Of a DNA stretch of 9,693 nucleotides, positions 1 to 6,194 are shown in pieces; positions within the stretch are counted from its first letter, which is position 1; each line of letters begins with the position of its first letter. The position numbers and the translations under genes were made by a program. A model generated the notes under the pieces. That model did no database searches. It worked only from the letters and a program-made list of their open reading frames with translations, and was not told the origin of the DNA. The stretch is taken from positions 1 to 9,693 of the forward strand of contig CAJUIM010000019.1 of assembly GCA_910586275.1 (NCBI GenBank), written 5' to 3'. The stretch comes from an uncultured Lachnospiraceae bacterium. GTDB taxonomy: Bacteria > Bacillota > Clostridia > Lachnospirales > Lachnospiraceae.

Positions 1-119
1 GGATATTCTTTGACATGGGGGAAACAGCATTTATCCTGTATGCGGCAGTTTATCTTGCTTTGGGGATAGCGGTCATGCTGATTTCTATGCTTATTAGAAA
101 GAAGGTACAAAGGCAATAA
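1..119 (+). CDS. C-terminal end of an unidentified membrane protein (5' end outside window)
   Basis: The frame starting at base 3 is open from the window edge to a TAA at 117-119 and encodes about 38 residues. They include a hydrophobic stretch (roughly FILYAAVYLALGIAVMLISM) and a basic tail ending KKVQRQ, the usual look of a last transmembrane helix with its positive end in the cytoplasm. The rest of the gene lies outside the window, so the family cannot be named; a transporter permease is one possibility, by inference only. A 176-bp gap follows before the next gene, which has its own promoter, so the two are probably not one operon. Confidence 0.55.
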   Translation, partial: IFFDMGETAFILYAAVYLALGIAVMLISMLIRKKVQRQ

Positions 120-219
120 AGGTATAGCATTCCGTCCACCGAAAATTAAAAAAGTGCCATTACGGCAGGGAAGGGGTACAGGATGGTATTAGAGTGATTT
201 ATCCCCTTTTATGTAAAAT

Positions 220-252
220 GTCAACAGTTATTAATAATTAATGATAATTGAC
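220..252. promoter_or_regulatory. AT-rich dyad over the -35 of the blaI-like promoter (candidate operator)
   Basis: The arms GTCAA (220-224) and TTGAC (248-252) are symmetric about base 236, and the core ATTAATAATTAAT (230-242) is palindromic around the same centre. The right arm overlaps the -35 hexamer. This is a reasonable place for a repressor such as the BlaI-type protein encoded just downstream. The classical TACA-N2-TGTA form of staphylococcal bla/mec operators is not present, so assignment to that repressor is inference. Confidence 0.35.
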
Positions 253-276
253 CGATATATAAATTGACAATATACA
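248..276 (+). promoter_or_regulatory. Promoter of the blaI-like/M56 operon
   Basis: The -35 is TTGACC (248-253) and the -10 is TATACA (271-276), with a 17-bp spacer. They lie 20 bp upstream of the ATG at 296, so the leader would be only about 12-14 nt and would carry the AAGGAAGG ribosome binding site (281-288). A second near-palindrome, CAATATACATTG (268-279), covers the -10 and is another candidate repressor site. A TTGACA at 264-269 has no matching -10 and is less likely to be a promoter. Confidence 0.6.
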
Positions 277-295
277 TTGAAAGGAAGGAAGCGGT

Positions 296-721
296 ATGGC
301 AAAGGAAGAGATTACACCAAGTGAATGGCAGATTATGGAAGTCCTGTGGGCGTGCGGGGAACCCCTGACGTCTTCCGAGGTCTACGAAAGGATGCAGGGG
401 AGTGTGGATATGTCGATGAGGATGGTGCGGGTGCTTATGAACCGGCTGAACCAGAAGGATGTCCTCGGCTACACGGTGGATAAGCGTGATTCGAGGGTTT
501 ACCACTATTATGTGCAGAAGCCAAGGGAGGAATGCGTGAAGGAGAAAAGCAGGAAGTTTGTGGACAGCTATTTTTCCGGCAATGGGACAAATGCAATGGC
601 CGCATTGCTGCAGAGTTTTACCTTGACAGACGAACAGATTAAGGAACTGGAAGATATTTTGGAAAAAAACAGGGATCGGAGGACGGAATCTACGGATAAA
701 GAAGGTGGGAATCATGCCTGA
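296..721 (+). CDS. BlaI/MecI/CopY-family transcriptional repressor
   Basis: This 141-residue protein has the length and layout of BlaI/MecI repressors. The N-terminal winged helix begins ITPSEWQIMEVLW (6-18), followed by LTSSEVYERM (24-33) and a recognition-helix region MRMVRVLMNRL (41-51), then a wing around VDKRDSRVYHYY (61-72). The C-terminal half (about 78-125, ECVKEKSRKFVDSYF and LTDEQIKELEDIL) resembles the family dimerisation helices. Such repressors are dimers that keep a resistance or stress operon off until a membrane protease of the BlaR1/MecR1 type triggers their cleavage. The Asn-Phe cleavage dipeptide known from staphylococcal BlaI/MecI is not obvious here. The gene has its own promoter and AAGGAAGG ribosome binding site. 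Its stop overlaps the start of the next gene by 8 bp, as expected of a translationally coupled repressor/sensor pair. The inducing signal and the target genes are unknown. Confidence 0.9.
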   Translation: MAKEEITPSEWQIMEVLWACGEPLTSSEVYERMQGSVDMSMRMVRVLMNRLNQKDVLGYTVDKRDSRVYHYYVQKPREECVKEKSRKFVDSYFSGNGTNAMAALLQSFTLTDEQIKELEDILEKNRDRRTESTDKEGGNHA

Positions 722-1961
722 CTGGTCGCGGATTGGCAGTTTCTTGGATTTCTGTGCGGCATATTACACCACACAGCTTGTGCGGTGCGCGGTATTTTCC
801 TTTGTGCTGATTGGACTTGTTATGCTGCTGCGGAAGGCGTTTTTTTCGGAACGGACTTTCTTAAGGGGGCTGTTATGGCAGTCCTTCCTGCTTCTCCCAT
901 TCCTTGGAAAGCTGAAGCTGTTTTATGAAAATAAGGCCGTGGTAAACATGACGTGGCGGCTGACGGAGGCTACTATGTCATGGATTTGGGCTGACCGCAT
1001 TTATATGGCAGGCATTTTTATAGCTGGGGTGTGCATATTCGGGAAACGGCTGCGCCTCCGGAAGTCGGTTGCCGGGATGGAAAGGATTTCTCTGGATAAT
1101 ATCATGGTCAGTGTTACAGACATGAACGTCACACCGTTTACCGTAGGGCTGTTTGTACCGAAGATTGTCATTCCAAAGGTAATGCCGGAGCGCTACAGCA
1201 GAGAGGAATTAAAGGCTGTCATTCAGCATGAGCGGACGCATATCCGTTTAGGACATTTGTGGTTTGGGCTTGCATGGGATATCCTGCGGTGCTTCTTATG
1301 GGTGAACCCGTTCCTGACAGTATTCCAGAAATATTTCAGGGCAGACATGGAAGACATCTGTGACAGGGTGTGTATACAGAACAGTGGAAAGACGGCACAT
1401 GAATATGGGATGGTACTGCTGAAAACCTTGAAACTGCTGCGGTCCGGCTCAGAGGGAACGCCGCCTGCCGTTACCTATGCGGGGGAAAAGGAATTTGCAG
1501 ACATGAAAAGGCGGATGGGGAAGATTGCTGATTTCTGTCCATACCGGAAAAAAATGTGCATGTGCATGGCAGTGATTCTGGTAGTGGCAATAGGTGCGGC
1601 ATTGCTCATCGTACATAGTTGTTCTTATGGCCAATGCAGGGAAGATGAAAATATATTGGTATATGAGTATAATGGCGAAGAAAGCATCATCATTTCAAAT
1701 CATGATACCGGCCTGAATCAGATGATTTCTTATGATGACAGATATGTTTATGTGCACAGGGAGGCATTTGAAGCACTTTTGAGAAAAAACAATGCGAAGG
1801 GACAGATTTTTATTGTCTTTGGAGGATTATATAAACTTCCCGGTTTTTTATGCGGAGGGCAGTCATGTTTATATGAAACTGATTCAGCGGATGAGGTAGT
1901 CCGGATTCCGTATACACGGCAAAAGGACGATTGGGTGATGGCACTGTTCAAAATAATGTAG
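714..1961 (+). CDS. BlaR1-like M56-family membrane metalloprotease with atypical outer domain
   Basis: This 415-residue protein should be the signal-sensing partner of the repressor before it. Hydrophobic segments lie near 18-36, 47-64, 88-108 and 281-300. The zinc-protease motif HERTH (172-176) is an intact HExxH, and E213 in ADMEDICD fits the third zinc ligand of M56 peptidases; WVNPF upstream of it is also typical. In BlaR1 the protease domain faces the cytoplasm and acts on the repressor, while a C-terminal penicillin-binding domain senses beta-lactam outside. Here the C-terminal part after the last membrane helix is only about 115 residues, shows no SxxK active site, and has four cysteines (303, 308, 380, 385) that could form disulfides. 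It is therefore unlikely to sense beta-lactams the classical way. I chose ATG 714, which follows AAGGTGG (702-708), over GTG 705. Confidence 0.85.
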   Translation: MPDWSRIGSFLDFCAAYYTTQLVRCAVFSFVLIGLVMLLRKAFFSERTFLRGLLWQSFLLLPFLGKLKLFYENKAVVNMTWRLTEATMSWIWADRIYMAGIFIAGVCIFGKRLRLRKSVAGMERISLDNIMVSVTDMNVTPFTVGLFVPKIVIPKVMPERYSREELKAVIQHERTHIRLGHLWFGLAWDILRCFLWVNPFLTVFQKYFRADMEDICDRVCIQNSGKTAHEYGMVLLKTLKLLRSGSEGTPPAVTYAGEKEFADMKRRMGKIADFCPYRKKMCMCMAVILVVAIGAALLIVHSCSYGQCREDENILVYEYNGEESIIISNHDTGLNQMISYDDRYVYVHREAFEALLRKNNAKGQIFIVFGGLYKLPGFLCGGQSCLYETDSADEVVRIPYTRQKDDWVMALFKIM

Positions 1962-1995
1962 GTAAAAGGGATTAAATTTAAAGGAGGATATGATT

Positions 1996-2775
1996 ATGGC
2001 GATTATAGGAGTGAGCAATTACGGCAGTGTTTATGAAAACACATATGCTTCATCAAGAAAGGAAGCGGCAAAGAAAGAAGAAACAAAAGAAACAGCAGCG
2101 ACACAGAAAAGCACCGATGAGGAATATCTTAAAAATCTGCAGAAACAGTTTCCTAATATGAAGTTACAACTGGGGTACGGGGTTAATGCAAAAAATGACG
2201 GGAAAGTAGATGTTTTAAATATAAACCCAAAACTTTTAGAGAAGATGCAGAATGATCCAAAGGCAGCGAAGGAATATACACAGAGATTGAAAGATGTGGA
2301 AACTGCACATAAGTATGTGGATAGTTTTTTTGCGGCGACGGGAAGTACGGTTGTATGCCGACATGCCTATTTAGATGCGAATGGGAATTACAGCAATTTT
2401 ACCGTTTCAGTCAGAAAAGATGCATTAAATGAAAAACTCCGTAAAGAAGCACAGGAAAACGCTGAAAAACGGATTGAAAAGTCAAGAGAAAACGCCTGTG
2501 AAAATGCGGAGCAGCTTGCGGAGAAAATGGAAGAAAAGGCAGGGGAAAGCGAAAAGCCGGATGAAAGGAAAGTAGCAGAGGAAGCGGAAACAACAGTTCA
2601 GAATAAAGCAGAGCGGCTTTTAGAAGAAAGAATGGCTGATTCCAAAGACGGAACGATTTCTTTAAATGACACAGATATCCGGACCATTATCGAAGCCGTT
2701 CAGGGAGAGGATGCAGGCAAAACCACGGTAAAAGAGCAGGCGCAGGTTGGCGCAAATCTGGATTTGAAGATATAG
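1996..2775 (+). CDS. DUF6033-like coiled-coil protein of unknown function
   Basis: A 259-residue soluble protein without signal peptide or membrane helix. The N-terminus (MAIIGVSNYGSVYENTYASS) and a middle region with LKNLQKQFPNMKLQLGYG (about 44-61) resemble a Clostridia group I know as DUF6033; this is recognition by eye, not a search. Residues about 140-215 are rich in Glu, Lys, Ala and Arg in a pattern favouring a long coiled coil, and the tail contains DGTISLNDTDIRTIIEAV (about 223-240), faintly like a short calcium-loop or helix-turn region but not a clear EF-hand. ATG 1996 is preferred to ATG 1990 because AAGGAGG (1981-1987) is then 8 bp away instead of 2. It follows the protease gene by 34 bp with no visible promoter between, so it is probably the last gene of the repressor/protease operon, and a terminator comes right after it. 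Function unknown. Confidence 0.75.
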   Translation: MAIIGVSNYGSVYENTYASSRKEAAKKEETKETAATQKSTDEEYLKNLQKQFPNMKLQLGYGVNAKNDGKVDVLNINPKLLEKMQNDPKAAKEYTQRLKDVETAHKYVDSFFAATGSTVVCRHAYLDANGNYSNFTVSVRKDALNEKLRKEAQENAEKRIEKSRENACENAEQLAEKMEEKAGESEKPDERKVAEEAETTVQNKAERLLEERMADSKDGTISLNDTDIRTIIEAVQGEDAGKTTVKEQAQVGANLDLKI

Positions 2776-2813
2776 GGAGAATGATTTCAATGAATCTGAA
2801 TCTCAATGCCCGC

Positions 2814-2849
2814 GGGGGACTGGATGATGCCGGTTCCCCTGTTGTTTTT
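2814..2849 (+). terminator. Intrinsic terminator after the DUF6033-like gene
   Basis: GGGGGACTGG (2814-2823) pairs over its full 10 bp with CCGGTTCCCC (2830-2839), counting two G-U pairs, leaving a 6-base loop ATGATG. The T-rich run TGTTGTTTTT (2840-2849) follows directly. It sits 39 bp after the stop at 2775 and before the next promoter, so it separates the two operons. Confidence 0.85.
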
Positions 2850-2867
2850 GTGTATCCAAAAAAAGTG

Positions 2868-2897
2868 TTGACAAAATCATTTCATATGTAATAAAAT
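2868..2897 (+). promoter_or_regulatory. Promoter of the small-protein/ArsR/ABC operon
   Basis: The -35 is a perfect TTGACA (2868-2873) and the best -10 is TAAAAT (2892-2897) at 18 bp. The whole -10 and spacer lie within the 46-bp inverted repeat described separately, so a protein bound there would block RNA polymerase. The predicted start of transcription is near 2904, inside the right arm of the repeat. Confidence 0.7.
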
Positions 2898-2918
2898 TAT
2901 TACACATGAAATGATTTT
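2873..2918. repeat. 46-bp near-perfect inverted repeat over the promoter (candidate operator)
   Basis: The left arm (2873-2894) begins AAAATCATTTCAT and continues to TGTAATAA; the right arm (2897-2918) begins TTATTACA and ends ATGAAATGATTTT. They match at 21 of 22 positions (A2886 against C2905 is the exception), with only two bases (AA) between. Because transcription should start inside the right arm, the full hairpin would not form in the RNA, so a DNA operator fits better than a terminator or RNA switch. The ArsR-type regulator two genes downstream is the obvious candidate to bind it. A site this long could hold two dimers. Confidence 0.75.
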
Positions 2919-2937
2919 ATTTGAAAGGAGAACAAAA

Positions 2938-3174
2938 ATGGGAAACATCGCAGTCATAATGCCTGTAATCGGCGCAGTCGGTTTTATTGTCATTGCTGCA
3001 ATCATGCTGGTTATCAGGAACAAGGAGAAAAGGGAAAGGATAATAAGCGTTGATGCAGCAGCGTTTAACAGCTTTGCAGAGGAAATGAGGCGTGAGAACG
3101 CTGAAATGAAAAAAGACCTGCAGACTGTAAAGGAAAAAGTAGAAGCTATTGACAAGATGATGAAAGATATTTGA
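2938..3174 (+). CDS. Small one-TM coiled-coil membrane protein
   Basis: A 78-residue protein not recognised at family level. Residues about 3-26 (NIAVIMPVIGAVGFIVIAAIMLVI written across the segment) form one transmembrane helix, followed by a basic stop-transfer segment RNKEKRER and a cytoplasmic part whose end (EEMRRENAEMKKDLQTVKEK, then VEAIDKMMKDI) is a likely coiled coil. The plan, a short N-terminal helix anchor plus a C-terminal coiled coil, is like PspB of the phage-shock system, but sequence similarity is not evident and homology is not claimed. ATG 2938 follows AAAGGAG (2924-2930) by 7 bp; the earlier in-frame ATG 2911 lies in the operator repeat with no ribosome binding site. It is the first gene of the operon, and its TGA (3172-3174) sits just before the ATG of the regulator gene at 3177. 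It may tether or modulate the regulator or the transporter; that is inference. Confidence 0.75.
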   Translation: MGNIAVIMPVIGAVGFIVIAAIMLVIRNKEKRERIISVDAAAFNSFAEEMRRENAEMKKDLQTVKEKVEAIDKMMKDI

Positions 3175-3176
3175 TT

Positions 3177-3527
3177 ATGGGAAATTTTGTTGGAGATTTA
3201 AACTTAAAAAAATATGAGGATTACATCAATGTTTTTGATGCCCTTTCACACCCGGTACGGATAAAAATCATCGGCATACTGGCAGAAGGGCGGCAGTATG
3301 TGAGTGAGCTGGCCCGTCTGGTAAATATCAGCAGGCCCCTGCTTTATATGCACTTAAAGAAGCTGGAAACTGCCCGGCTTGTCACCAGCGCAATGGAAAT
3401 ATCGGAAAGCGGCAAGGCCATGAAGTATTATGCACTGGAAGATTTTGAACTGCAGATCACGAAGGAACTGCTGCGTGGGATTTCACAGGACATCATCATT
3501 GAAACCCCGTCTAAAGACGGCGGTTAG
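3177..3527 (+). CDS. ArsR-type winged-helix transcriptional regulator
   Basis: A 116-residue protein with a typical ArsR-fold start, VFDALSHPVRIKIIGIL (19-35), then a helix-turn-helix QYVSELARLVNISRPLLYMH (40-59) followed by LKKLETARLV (60-69) and a wing through about 70-88 (EISESGKAMKYYAL). It contains no cysteine and no obvious metal-binding set, so it is unlikely to sense metals as ArsR or SmtB does; the ligand is unknown. ATG 3177 lies 2 bp after the upstream stop; TTG 3171 in the same frame is an alternative that would overlap it. The ribosome binding site is weak (GAAAG near 3162), suggesting translational coupling. Position in an operon with an ABC exporter and behind a large dyad suggests autoregulation of the transporter, by inference. 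Confidence 0.88.
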   Translation: MGNFVGDLNLKKYEDYINVFDALSHPVRIKIIGILAEGRQYVSELARLVNISRPLLYMHLKKLETARLVTSAMEISESGKAMKYYALEDFELQITKELLRGISQDIIIETPSKDGG

Positions 3528-3575
3528 CTGGAAACGGAGGGGCAGTAAAAATATTATGGAAAGGCGGCTGTTCTT

Positions 3576-4451
3576 ATGGAACAGGTTTTAGAAGACATCA
3601 CGAAAGAATATAAAGATAAAACAGCTCTCAGGAATGTCAGTGCCACGCTGCACAGTGGGCAGCTTATAGGGCTGATCGGGAAGAATGGGGCAGGAAAGAC
3701 CACGCTCCTGAAACTGATTTCCACAATATTAAAGCCTACAAGCGGGCGTATCCTGCTGGATGGGCAGGATATTGTGAAAATGCCTAATGTTATGAGGAGT
3801 GTGGTAGGCTATCTGCCACAGGAAGTTTCTGCTTACCCCAACCTGACGATGCTCGAATATCTATCTTACATGGCATCCGTAAAAGGGGTAAAAAGGAAAG
3901 ATGCGGAAAATCAGATAAGCAGTCTGCTGGCAGCGTTCCATCTGCAGGATGCGGAGAGTAAGCGTATGGGGAACTGCTCCGGCGGTATGAAGCAGAGGGC
4001 AGGCATTATCTGCGCTTTGTTAGGTGACCCGCAGATCCTTATCATAGATGAGCCTACCACCGGGTTAGACCCGGAAGAAAGGGTTGCAGTCCGCAATATT
4101 CTGTCGCGGTTATCCAAGGAGCGGATTGTCATTCTGTCAACACATATCGTATCGGATATTGAGGCGGTTGCGTCCCGGATACTGTTGCTGCAGCAGGGCA
4201 GCCTTGTCTTTAACGACAGCCCGGAAGAACTCATTGCAAGGGCCAAAGGATGCGTATGGGAATATACGCTGCCGTCCCTGCAGGAAGATAGGAAAGGCAT
4301 CAGCAGCATGGTGCAGACTGAGAGGGGAATCCATATACGGCAGGTCAGCCGGGAAAAGCCTGAGGAACAGGCAGTCCCGGTAAAAAGCACACTGGAGGAT
4401 GCCTGCCTGTTTGTTATGGAGGGATATGGACGAAAGAGGTATAGACTATGA
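3576..4451 (+). CDS. ABC transporter ATP-binding protein
   Basis: A 291-residue nucleotide-binding subunit with every expected motif: Walker A GKNGAGKT (35-42), Q-loop glutamine Q82 in YLPQE, signature CSGGMKQR (134-141, with Cys replacing the usual Leu), Walker B ILIIDEP (154-160), D-loop GLDP (163-166) and switch histidine H190 in LSTH. After about residue 215 an extra domain of some 75 residues follows (GCVWEYTLP onward), as in exporters of the ABC-2 class. It hydrolyses ATP on the cytoplasmic face to power the permease encoded next. The start at 3576 has only a modest ribosome binding site (GGAAAGG, 3558-3564, 11 bp away). The stop shares bases with the permease start (ATGA at 4448-4451), which implies coupled translation in equal amounts. 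The substrate cannot be told from sequence; drug, peptide or lipid export are all possible. Confidence 0.93.
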   Translation: MEQVLEDITKEYKDKTALRNVSATLHSGQLIGLIGKNGAGKTTLLKLISTILKPTSGRILLDGQDIVKMPNVMRSVVGYLPQEVSAYPNLTMLEYLSYMASVKGVKRKDAENQISSLLAAFHLQDAESKRMGNCSGGMKQRAGIICALLGDPQILIIDEPTTGLDPEERVAVRNILSRLSKERIVILSTHIVSDIEAVASRILLLQQGSLVFNDSPEELIARAKGCVWEYTLPSLQEDRKGISSMVQTERGIHIRQVSREKPEEQAVPVKSTLEDACLFVMEGYGRKRYRL

Positions 4452-5953
4452 AACCTTATATCATTTATCAAGTGATGAAAGCGGATCTGCTGGAACGGGT
4501 AAGGCGGTCTTCGTTTCTGGCCATGTGTATATTTGCCATGTTCTTTGCGTTCTTTTCCGTTCCCGATGTGAAAGCACCGCTGGTATCTATCTGCATGGAG
4601 CCGGGCATATTCCGCCAGGGTTCCAATCCGTCATGGATACCCATTGCCATAGCATTATGCGGCGGGGTGCTGTTCCCCATGATGGGGCTTTCCTTTGTAA
4701 AGAACAATATCAGCATGGACAGGGAAAGCGGTCTGCTGTACGGCCTGCAGTCCATGAATATGAAAAAGGGGAATTATGTCATCGGAAAATTCCTTTCCAA
4801 TTTATCTGTGCTGACCGTTATGTGGCTGTTTGTAATGCTTGGAGCTGCCGTCATGATTCCTTTTCGGTTTCCGGCCCGGCCATTGCCCTTTTATGATTTT
4901 ATCAGCCCCTTTGTAGGCATCTATCCGGGGATTGTTTTTGTCTCTGCTTTTGCAGTTCTGCTGGAGAGCGCACCCTTTATCAGCAGAAAGGCCGGGAATG
5001 CTGTCGGGCTTACAGTTCTTTTTGTAATGTTCCTTGTCAATTATTCAGCCAGCGGGTATGACAATCCGCTGCTCGGTGCATTCGATTATGGGAATTACAG
5101 ATGGGTTATGGACAGCATCAACGATGCCGTGGTTCCGATCATCGGGCGGGGAGTGCAGGAAACAGGCATACTTGTGCCGGGAGGGATGTTTATAGAGAGT
5201 AATGGCGGGCAGGAACTGGTTTTTCACGGCCTTTTGCGGAACTGGCGGTATCTTATGGATAAGATTATTCTGACAGCCATAAGCACGGTATTCATCCTGG
5301 CAGCGGTGATTCTGTTGGAAACGACAGAAAAGAAGAAAAAGGCATCTCCCCGGAGCCTGCGGGAAAAAGGACAGAAAAGCCGTTACTGTACGAACCAATT
5401 CATGATGGAGGGCAGGCTGCTCTTAAAAAGTCTGCCCAAAAGCTGTCTTAGCATAAATGCCGGGTTGTGGATATGCAGTTTTTTTGCCCCGTTACAATAT
5501 GTGCAGAGTTATTTGTGGATTATCATGCTGATCTGCTCAGTGGCCTTATTTTCGCAGATGGGGTGCCGGGAGCATGAGAACAGCTTAACAGAATATTTTG
5601 TGACCATAAGGTTTTCGCTAGCCCGGCAGATGGTGTTTTCTTATTTATGGGGAGTGGTTATGCTGTTTATGCTTTCTGTACCGGCTGTCATAAGATGTTT
5701 GATGGAACAGAAATTTTTATGCTCGTACTGTTATATTGTGTTTTCGCTTTTCGTACCCGCACTGGCATGTTTTTTAGGGGAATGTTCCAGGTCGCGGCGG
5801 GCATTTGAGACAGTATATCTGCTGATATGTTTCCTGCTGCTAAATATGCCGTCCCTCCTGTTTCAAGGATCTGTGGCAGCGGTAATGGTGATTGGGACAA
5901 TAGTTTTCCTGTCCGCTGCCAGACTTGTGGCGAGGCGACAACAAAGCAGATAG
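4448..5953 (+). CDS. ABC-2-type transporter permease with two similar halves
   Basis: A 501-residue membrane protein and the partner of the ATPase it overlaps by ATGA. Hydrophobic segments are near 23-38, 64-83, 117-138, 157-173, 184-199, 273-291, 336-349, 353-368, 395-413, 426-444, 455-472 and 474-491, about twelve in all. Two stretches look alike: DRESGLLYGLQS-N17-SNLSVLTVMWLFV (90-129 region) and CREHENSLTEYFVTIRFSL...FSYLWGVVML (373-406 region). Each has a charged RE motif after a helix pair, then a short amphipathic stretch and a helix, suggesting two fused six-helix units so that one chain could form the whole channel. Residues about 295-315 form a charged linker. The last residues (about 494-501, VARRQQSR) overlap, in another frame, the first recognisable codons of a decayed regulator gene, so the original C-terminus may have been replaced. 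Confidence 0.85.
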   Translation: MKPYIIYQVMKADLLERVRRSSFLAMCIFAMFFAFFSVPDVKAPLVSICMEPGIFRQGSNPSWIPIAIALCGGVLFPMMGLSFVKNNISMDRESGLLYGLQSMNMKKGNYVIGKFLSNLSVLTVMWLFVMLGAAVMIPFRFPARPLPFYDFISPFVGIYPGIVFVSAFAVLLESAPFISRKAGNAVGLTVLFVMFLVNYSASGYDNPLLGAFDYGNYRWVMDSINDAVVPIIGRGVQETGILVPGGMFIESNGGQELVFHGLLRNWRYLMDKIILTAISTVFILAAVILLETTEKKKKASPRSLREKGQKSRYCTNQFMMEGRLLLKSLPKSCLSINAGLWICSFFAPLQYVQSYLWIIMLICSVALFSQMGCREHENSLTEYFVTIRFSLARQMVFSYLWGVVMLFMLSVPAVIRCLMEQKFLCSYCYIVFSLFVPALACFLGECSRSRRAFETVYLLICFLLLNMPSLLFQGSVAAVMVIGTIVFLSAARLVARRQQSR

Positions 5954-6175
5954 CAGAGGCGTTAAGTGAGGTTTCCACAGCTGCTTTGTGAAAAGGATGC
6001 GGTAAATCCAAAGGATGACAGGCTGAGTTTAAGGACTTGTATATTGAGACTTTCAGACAGCAGATACGATGAATTAATGGATGAGATAGGGACAATTATA
6101 GAGAAATATCAAATGATGAACGAGGGTGGAAAGGAAAGAAATTTATCTATAATTTCGGCACTTGTTGATGTATAA
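5929..6175 (+). pseudogene. Remnant of a helix-turn-helix regulator, middle deleted and frameshifted
   Basis: In the frame of 5929, codons read G then EATTKQIAEALSEVSTAAL, a strong match to the helix-turn-helix of regulators whose next residues are normally YRHI; here a TGA follows at 5989-5991. In the frame of 5966, the sequence DDRLSLRTCILRLSDSRYDEL and the following EIGTIIEKYQ, then ERNLSIISALVDV to the TAA at 6173-6175, resembles the C-terminal helical region of the same class of regulators. The roughly 90 or more residues expected between are missing, and the two parts lie in different frames. The remnant starts inside the permease gene's 3' end, so no start codon remains. The 69-residue reading frame from GTG 5966 could in principle be translated but has no ribosome binding site and starts in the deletion junction. 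The family call is recognition by eye. Confidence 0.65.
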
Positions 6176-6194
6176 TAGAAAGGAATATTTTGCT

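Noticed and set aside
120..215. Possible terminator for the first gene, AAGGGG near 172 pairing with CCCCTT near 204
   Set aside because: Only six pairs with a loop of about 25 bases and a short T run; too weak to call. The rest of this gap shows nothing clear before the promoter region.
296..1961. Classical beta-lactam resistance locus (blaI-blaR1-blaZ)
   Set aside because: The sensor lacks a penicillin-binding domain and no beta-lactamase gene is present; the MBL-fold hydrolase at 6405 is far away and of a general hydrolase type without a signal peptide.
2781..2891. Short open frame (36 codons) from ATG 2781
   Set aside because: It runs through the terminator hairpin and into the next promoter, has no spaced ribosome binding site and shows no recognisable motif.
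3508..3521. Hairpin CCGTCTAAAGACGG near the end of the ArsR-type gene
   Set aside because: Six-bp stem with a 2-base loop inside coding sequence and no T run; not a credible terminator.
3911..4471. Long open frame of 186 codons on the minus strand opposite the ABC ATPase gene
   Set aside because: It is the antisense shadow of a gene with all ATPase motifs; no ribosome binding site or family-like sequence supports it.
6148..6176. TATAAT at 6171-6176 as a promoter for the hydrolase remnant
   Set aside because: No TTGACA-like hexamer at 16-18 bp and no proper extended -10 (TGn) element; it also overlaps the stop of the regulator remnant.
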